Below, in pieces: positions 6,577 to 10,334 of a stretch of DNA of 10,334 nt. Position numbers and translations under genes: made by a program. Origin of the DNA: an uncultured Clostridia bacterium (GTDB lineage Bacteria > Bacillota > Clostridia > Christensenellales > Borkfalkiaceae); contig CANRCY010000040.1 of assembly GCA_947629225.1 (NCBI GenBank), positions 1-10,334 on the forward strand, given 5' to 3'. A model generated the notes under the pieces. That model saw only the letters and a program-made list of their open reading frames with translations. It ran no database searches and was not told the DNA's origin. Positions within the stretch are counted from its first letter, which is position 1. Each line of letters starts with the position of its first letter.

Positions 6577-6951
6577 ATGTTGGACGAACGGGGGAGCGCG
6601 TTGCTCGAAAAGATCAACGGGATTTGTTGCGGGAGCGGCTTTAAGATCTTCGAAGAAGAGGATTTGCTCTCCTCTTTTTCGGGGGGACTGCAACAAGAGG
6701 AACTCAAAAGCCTTCTTTGCGACCTCGAAGAGAAGAGATATATCGAGATCAGGTATGCGGAGGACGGGGTGTACTGCCTCCGCCCTCTTCCCGAAGGCAA
6801 ATTATATTTCGAAGCGTTGAGGCGGCAGCGCCGCGAAGGGGTCCGCCGCCGCACGGACGCATTTTTTCTTTCCGCCCTCGGCGGGTTTCTCGGCTCCCTT
6901 GCGGGCGCTTTTCTCGTTTGGCTCATCTTCTTTCTCGCGGGGAGAGTATGA
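6577..6951 (+). CDS. Small winged-helix-like protein with C-terminal membrane anchor (first of pair)
   Basis: A 124-residue protein of unknown function. Residues about 5-80 look like a winged helix-turn-helix: helices near 5-16, 27-34 and 39-53, then strand/wing IEIRYAEDGVYCLRPLPEGKLYFE (56-79). An arginine-rich stretch (82-93, RRQRREGVRRRT) leads into one hydrophobic helix (about 95-121) containing G102-x3-G106-x3-G110, a glycine zipper of the kind that packs membrane helices together. The basic side predicts a cytoplasmic N-domain and an outward C-terminus. I chose the ATG at 6577, which has GGAG (6568-6571) 5 bases upstream; an upstream TTG at 6529 lacks one. It overlaps the next gene by ATGA. 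I recall similar uncharacterised Clostridia proteins with a 'YCLxPLPxGxxYFE' wing, but cannot name a family. Confidence 0.8.
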   Translation: MLDERGSALLEKINGICCGSGFKIFEEEDLLSSFSGGLQQEELKSLLCDLEEKRYIEIRYAEDGVYCLRPLPEGKLYFEALRRQRREGVRRRTDAFFLSALGGFLGSLAGAFLVWLIFFLAGRV

Positions 6952-7319
6952 TCAGCGACAGGCTCAACAGAAGGGAAAACGAGGTCATGAACGCCGTCTA
7001 CGAACTTTCGGGGGGAAAGGAACGCTTTCTCGTCTCGCCCGGGGAGCTCGCGGCGGCACTGCCCGCCCGCGGCAAATACGACGAGGCGGGGCTCGAAAAA
7101 ACGATGAACAGTCTCGCCCTCGACGGGTACTTCGAATACATCGAATCGGACCGCAAGGGAGAAAAAACGTACGTCATCCACATGCGGGAAGCGGGCATGA
7201 GCTACCGCCGACAAGACTATCAGCGTAGAAGGGGGCTCGTGTTCCGTATCGCCGTCGCCGCGCTCGGCGCCGTCGTTACCTTCTTGGTCGGGTTGCTTTT
7301 GCGGGCGATCTTCGGGTGA
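6948..7319 (+). CDS. Small winged-helix-like protein with C-terminal membrane anchor (second of pair)
   Basis: A 123-residue protein of unknown function. Its ATG overlaps the TGA of the previous gene (ATGA at 6948-6951), so translation is probably coupled; GGGGAGAG lies just upstream. The layout repeats that of its neighbour: a winged-helix-like domain (helices near 8-20, 31-38 and 46-59, wing YFEYIESDRKGEKTYVIHMREAG at 61-83), a basic stretch (YRRQDYQRRR, 86-95), and a single hydrophobic helix (about 97-121) ending in RAIFG. The helix has small residues at G107, T111 and G115. The sequence differs enough from its neighbour that they are at most distant paralogues. SDRKGEKxYxI is a piece I remember from uncharacterised Firmicutes proteins. 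There is no terminator before the uvrB promoter, so transcripts may read into uvrB. Confidence 0.8.
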   Translation: MISDRLNRRENEVMNAVYELSGGKERFLVSPGELAAALPARGKYDEAGLEKTMNSLALDGYFEYIESDRKGEKTYVIHMREAGMSYRRQDYQRRRGLVFRIAVAALGAVVTFLVGLLLRAIFG

Positions 7320-7324
7320 AACGC

Positions 7325-7358
7325 TTGACATTTCCGCGCGGAAGGGTTAGGATATAAT
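7325..7358 (+). promoter_or_regulatory. uvrB operon promoter with long palindromic spacer
   Basis: TTGACA (7325-7330) is a consensus -35 and TATAAT (7353-7358) a perfect -10, but they are 22 bp apart, beyond the usual 16-18. At 17 bp there is TAGGAT (7348-7353, 4 of 6), so the true -10 is uncertain. The spacer holds a perfect 12-bp palindrome, TTCCGCGCGGAA (7332-7343). The promoter begins 5 bases after the previous stop codon. Use of TATAAT puts the start near 7365, upstream of the chosen TTG start codon. Confidence 0.6.
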
Positions 7359-7371
7359 AAACGAATGTTTG
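7358..7371. promoter_or_regulatory. Degenerate LexA/DinR (SOS) box-like site
   Basis: TAAACGAATGTTTG agrees with the Firmicutes SOS box CGAACRNRYGTTYC at 11 of 14 positions; the inner AAC-N4-GTT is intact and symmetric (AAAC-GAAT-GTTT). It lies at the end of the -10 and over the expected transcription start, where a repressor would block initiation. uvrB operons in Firmicutes are commonly SOS-controlled. The two outer G/C contacts are changed, so it would be a weak site. Confidence 0.4.
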
Positions 7372-7388
7372 CAAGGGGGAGTACGAAT

Positions 7389-9350
7389 TTGGAACATCAT
7401 GACTTTAAGCTGATCTCTCCCTTTGCGCCGACGGGAGACCAGCCCGAGGCGATCGAAAAACTCACCGAAGGGGTGCTCGACGGGATCCGCACGCAAGTGC
7501 TCGTCGGCGTTACGGGCAGCGGAAAGACGTTCACAATGGCGAACGTCATCAAAAACGTGGGCAGACCCACCCTCGTCATCGCCCATAACAAGACGCTCGC
7601 GGCACAGCTCGCGGGCGAATTCCGCGAATTCTTCCCCCAAAACAGGGTGGAATATTTCGTCTCTTATTACGACTATTACCAGCCCGAGAGCTATATCCCC
7701 TCCACCGATACTTATATCGAAAAAGACCTCTCGATGAACGACGAGATCGATAAGCTCCGCAACGCCGCCACCTGCTCTCTGGGCGAACGGGACGACGTGA
7801 TCGTGGTGAGCTCCGTCTCCTGTATCTATGGGTTGGGCGCGCCCGAGGAATTTTTCCGTTTGGGCGTTTCTCTCCGCCCGGGGCAGGAGATGGCGCGGGA
7901 CGAGCTTTTGCACCGTCTCGTGGAGATCCACTATTCCCGCGGGGACATCGACTTCAAGCGTTCCACTTTCCGCGTGCGGGGGGACGTCGTGGAAATTTTC
8001 CCCGCTTCCAACTCCGAAGTTGCGATACGGGTGGAGTTTTTCGGCGACGAGATCGACGCGATCGGCGAAGAGGACGTCGTCACGGGCAAGGTCGTCTCCT
8101 CTCTTTCGCACGCCGTCATCTTTCCCGCGAGCCACTACGCCGTCGGGAGCGAACGGCTCGCCTCCGCCCTCTCCATGATCGAGGAAGACTTGCAGGGCGA
8201 GGTGAAGGCGTTCGAGGACGCGGGCAAACTGCTCGAAGCGCAGCGTCTCCGCCAACGCACCGAGCACGACCTCGAAATGATGCGCGAGATCGGCTACTGT
8301 TCGGGGATCGAGAACTATTCCCGCTATTTCGACGGGCGTTCCCCCGGGCAACCCTCCTTTACCCTTCTCGACTATTTCCCGCCCAATTTTCTCGTGTTCA
8401 TCGACGAGAGCCACATGACCATTCCGCAAATCCGCGCGATGTACAACGGCGATCTCTCGCGCAAGATCAATCTCGTGGACTACGGATTCCGCATGCGCTC
8501 CGCCTACGATAACCGTCCGCTCACTTTCGAGGAATTCGACGCGCGCGTGCCCCAGCTCATCTGCGTTTCGGCAACGCCCGCGCCCTATGAACTCGGGCAG
8601 GCGGGGCAGGTCGTCGAACAGCTCATCCGTCCCACGGGACTTCTGGACCCTCCCGTCACCGTCAAGCCGACCAAGGGGCAGATCGACGATCTGCTCTCCG
8701 AGATCCACACCGTCGTGCAGAGCGGCGGGCGGGTGCTCGTCACCACCCTCACCAAGCGCATGGCGGAATCGCTCACCGACTATCTCAAAGAGAACAACGT
8801 CAAAGTGCGCTACATGCACTCCGACGTCGATACGCTCGAACGCATCGACATCGTCAACGGGTTGCGGTCGGGGGAATTCGACGTGCTCTGCGGCATCAAC
8901 TTGTTGCGCGAGGGGCTCGACCTTCCCGAAGTCAAACTCGTCGCCATTCTGGACGCGGACAAAGAGGGCTTTTTGCGCAGCGAGACCTCCCTCGTGCAGA
9001 CGATCGGCAGAGCCGCGCGGAACGCCGAGGGGCGGGTCATCATGTATGCAGACGAAATGACGGGGAGCATGGAGCGCGCCATCGGCGAGACCAACCGCCG
9101 CCGCGCCAAACAGCAGGCGTATAACGAGGCGCACGGCATTGTCCCCAAGACCATTGTCAAGGAAGTCAAGCCGTCTCTCCTCATCACGAGCAAAGTCAAA
9201 CCTTCAGGGGACATCAAACTCAAAGACATTCCCGAGGAGATCGAAAAGCTGAAAGCGCTCATGAAGGTCGCTTCCAACGCGCTCGACTTCGAGCGGGCGA
9301 TCGAGATCAGAGAGACCATCAACGAACTGAGAAAGAGAATGCGAAAATAG
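7389..9350 (+). CDS. uvrB: UvrABC excinuclease subunit B
   Basis: Damage-verifying helicase of nucleotide excision repair: it is loaded by UvrA onto damaged DNA and recruits UvrC. I chose TTG at 7389 (653 residues, M-EHHDFKLISPFAPTGDQPEAI) because AAGGGGGAG (7373-7381) sits 7 bases upstream and the protein then begins where the family does; the ATG at 7365 has no ribosome site and lies on the predicted transcript start. From that TTG: Walker A GVTGSGKT (40-47), the DNA-clamping beta-hairpin YYDYYQPESY (93-102), Walker B region DESH (339-342), helicase motif QTIGRAARN (537-545), and a C-terminal UVR domain for UvrC binding (about 614-649, ALDFERAIEIRETI). All expected parts are present, so it should be active. 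It is followed by the nucleotidase after 12 bases. Confidence 0.96.
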   Translation: MEHHDFKLISPFAPTGDQPEAIEKLTEGVLDGIRTQVLVGVTGSGKTFTMANVIKNVGRPTLVIAHNKTLAAQLAGEFREFFPQNRVEYFVSYYDYYQPESYIPSTDTYIEKDLSMNDEIDKLRNAATCSLGERDDVIVVSSVSCIYGLGAPEEFFRLGVSLRPGQEMARDELLHRLVEIHYSRGDIDFKRSTFRVRGDVVEIFPASNSEVAIRVEFFGDEIDAIGEEDVVTGKVVSSLSHAVIFPASHYAVGSERLASALSMIEEDLQGEVKAFEDAGKLLEAQRLRQRTEHDLEMMREIGYCSGIENYSRYFDGRSPGQPSFTLLDYFPPNFLVFIDESHMTIPQIRAMYNGDLSRKINLVDYGFRMRSAYDNRPLTFEEFDARVPQLICVSATPAPYELGQAGQVVEQLIRPTGLLDPPVTVKPTKGQIDDLLSEIHTVVQSGGRVLVTTLTKRMAESLTDYLKENNVKVRYMHSDVDTLERIDIVNGLRSGEFDVLCGINLLREGLDLPEVKLVAILDADKEGFLRSETSLVQTIGRAARNAEGRVIMYADEMTGSMERAIGETNRRRAKQQAYNEAHGIVPKTIVKEVKPSLLITSKVKPSGDIKLKDIPEEIEKLKALMKVASNALDFERAIEIRETINELRKRMRK

Positions 9351-9362
9351 GCAGGTGAACAG

Positions 9363-9950
9363 ATGAAAATAGCGGTGGATTTGGACGACACCTTGTCCGT
9401 CGTCGATCGGGTGACGCGCGCGCAGGGATACATCGAACGCATGGGGCTTCCGTTCAAACTCAGAAACAGATACTCGCACGCGCTCGCCGAAGTGTTCGAC
9501 TGGGAGCTTGCCGACGTGCTCGAATTCGTGCATGCGGGCGGCATTACCGTTTTCACGGACGCCGAAGCGCGCAGGGGCGCCCGCGAGGCGCTTGCGGCAT
9601 TCAAAGCGGCGGGGCACACGGTCACCGTGCTCACGGCGCGCACCAAAGAGTGGTTCGTCAACCCCGAAACGGTCTCCCGCGATTGGCTCGAAAAGCGGCA
9701 CATTCCGCACGACGGCATCGTCGCGGGCGTCTCCGATAAGGGAACGTGGTGCGTGGAAAACGGCTACGGCGTGCTCATCGACGATTACGCGGAGACCTGC
9801 CTCTCCGCACAGGAGCTTGGCGTAAACGCCATCTTATTTACGGACAGGAGCAACATTTCCCGCGCGCATGAGATACGGTACGCCGCGGGAACATGGAAAG
9901 AGATCGAAAAAACGGTGGAGCGGATCGCGCTCGCACAACGAAGACCATGA
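9363..9950 (+). CDS. HAD-family 5'-nucleotidase, NT5C (5'(3')-deoxyribonucleotidase)-like
   Basis: A 195-residue cytoplasmic haloacid-dehalogenase-fold phosphohydrolase. Motif I is D6-L-D8-D9-T10 (nucleophile D6, acid/base D8), motif II is T91 in LTART, motif III is probably K126 in SDKG, and motif IV is D140-D141 in LIDDYAE. The alpha-helical insert after motif I and the overall length fit the pyrimidine deoxyribonucleotidase type C group (NT5C), which removes phosphate from (d)NMPs; the exact substrate cannot be read from sequence. AGGTGA (9353-9358) precedes the ATG. It starts 12 bases after uvrB and its TGA overlaps the uvrA ATG, so it is co-expressed with the excision-repair genes. It could alternatively act on another small phosphate ester. 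Confidence 0.82.
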   Translation: MKIAVDLDDTLSVVDRVTRAQGYIERMGLPFKLRNRYSHALAEVFDWELADVLEFVHAGGITVFTDAEARRGAREALAAFKAAGHTVTVLTARTKEWFVNPETVSRDWLEKRHIPHDGIVAGVSDKGTWCVENGYGVLIDDYAETCLSAQELGVNAILFTDRSNISRAHEIRYAAGTWKEIEKTVERIALAQRRP

Positions 9951-10334
9951 AAGATTATCTGTATGTCAAAGGGGCTAAGGAGAACAACCTCAAAAATATC
10001 GACGTAAAAATCCCGCGGAACTCTCTCACCGTGTTTACGGGGGTGAGCGGCTCGGGCAAGTCTACGCTTGCCTTCGATACCATTTTCGCCGAGGGGCAGC
10101 GCCGCTATATGGAGAGCCTCTCTTCCTATGCCCGCCAATTCCTCGGCATGATGGAAAAGCCCGACGTCGAGAGCATCGAAGGGCTCTCTCCCGCGATCTC
10201 CATCGACCAGAAGACGACCAGCCACAACCCGCGTTCCACCGTGGGCACCGTCACCGAAATTTACGACTATCTGCGCCTTTTGTATGCCCGTATCGGCATT
10301 CCGCACTGTCCCAACTGCGGCAGGGAGATCAGAC
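9947..10334 (+). CDS. uvrA: UvrABC excinuclease subunit A, N-terminal part (cut by window end)
   Basis: Damage-recognition ATPase of nucleotide excision repair, which scans DNA as a dimer and loads UvrB. Only the first 129 codons are in the window; the frame stays open to the last base. The start MKDYLYVKGAKENNLKNIDV matches the family's first strand. Walker A of the first ATPase is GVSGSGKST (about 33-41), followed by LAFDTIFAEGQRRY, MESLSSYARQFLG, the UvrB-contacting region beginning IEGLSPAISIDQKTT, and the first CPNCG of a zinc module near the edge. The ATG overlaps the nucleotidase stop (ATGA at 9947-9950) and has only a weak upstream GAAG, so translation is probably coupled. Being cut by the window is not a sign of a broken gene. 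Confidence 0.95.
   Translation, partial: MKDYLYVKGAKENNLKNIDVKIPRNSLTVFTGVSGSGKSTLAFDTIFAEGQRRYMESLSSYARQFLGMMEKPDVESIEGLSPAISIDQKTTSHNPRSTVGTVTEIYDYLRLLYARIGIPHCPNCGREIR

Noticed and set aside
7347..9134. Long antisense open frames (595 codons opposite uvrB; also 456 opposite glnS, 381 opposite the repeat protein, 367 opposite glyS)
   Set aside because: They are mirror effects of GC-rich third codon positions; the translations are low-complexity, lack recognisable domains and lie opposite clear conserved genes.

Overview
The window looks like chromosomal DNA of a GC-rich, Firmicutes-type bacterium, most likely an uncultured gut member of the Clostridia. This is inferred from the one-chain (alpha2) glycyl-tRNA synthetase, a BspA-like leucine-rich-repeat surface protein, the Shine-Dalgarno and promoter style, and a uvrB/uvrA cluster preceded by two small proteins of a type I recall from Clostridia. 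I cannot place it more finely from sequence alone. I see no insertion sequence, phage gene, CRISPR array, rRNA or tRNA.

Layout. Positions 1-130 hold two facing terminators: a rightward one (49-78) for a gene left of the window and a leftward one (83-123) for glyS. Next come three minus-strand genes, listed right to left: a small XRE-type regulator (2530-2730), a PAP2 phosphatase (1607-2464) and glyS (139-1515). The regulator has its own terminator; the other two genes have their own promoters. Divergent from the regulator, on the plus strand, is a 628-residue membrane-anchored leucine-rich-repeat protein (2818-4704). The 87-bp gap between these two genes carries a strong promoter flanked by two inverted copies of a dyad, so the regulator probably controls this gene and perhaps itself. 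The repeat-protein gene ends in two terminators in tandem.

The rest is on the plus strand: glnS (4882-6504), two overlapping small genes for winged-helix-like proteins with C-terminal membrane anchors (6577-6951, 6948-7319), uvrB (7389-9350), a HAD-family 5'-nucleotidase (9363-9950) and the start of uvrA (9947 to the window end). uvrB, the nucleotidase and uvrA are packed with a 12-bp gap and a 4-bp overlap, so they are almost certainly one transcript: a nucleotide-excision-repair operon with a nucleotide-cleaving enzyme inside it. The uvrB promoter carries a degenerate SOS (LexA/DinR)-like box at the expected transcription start.

Most of the window is ordinary housekeeping content. The points most worth a second look are the regulator/operator/surface-protein module, the pair of membrane-tethered DNA-binding-like proteins in front of uvrB, the nucleotidase inside the uvrBA operon, and an 11-base sequence (AAACGCTTGAC) found identically at the -35 region of three separate promoters.
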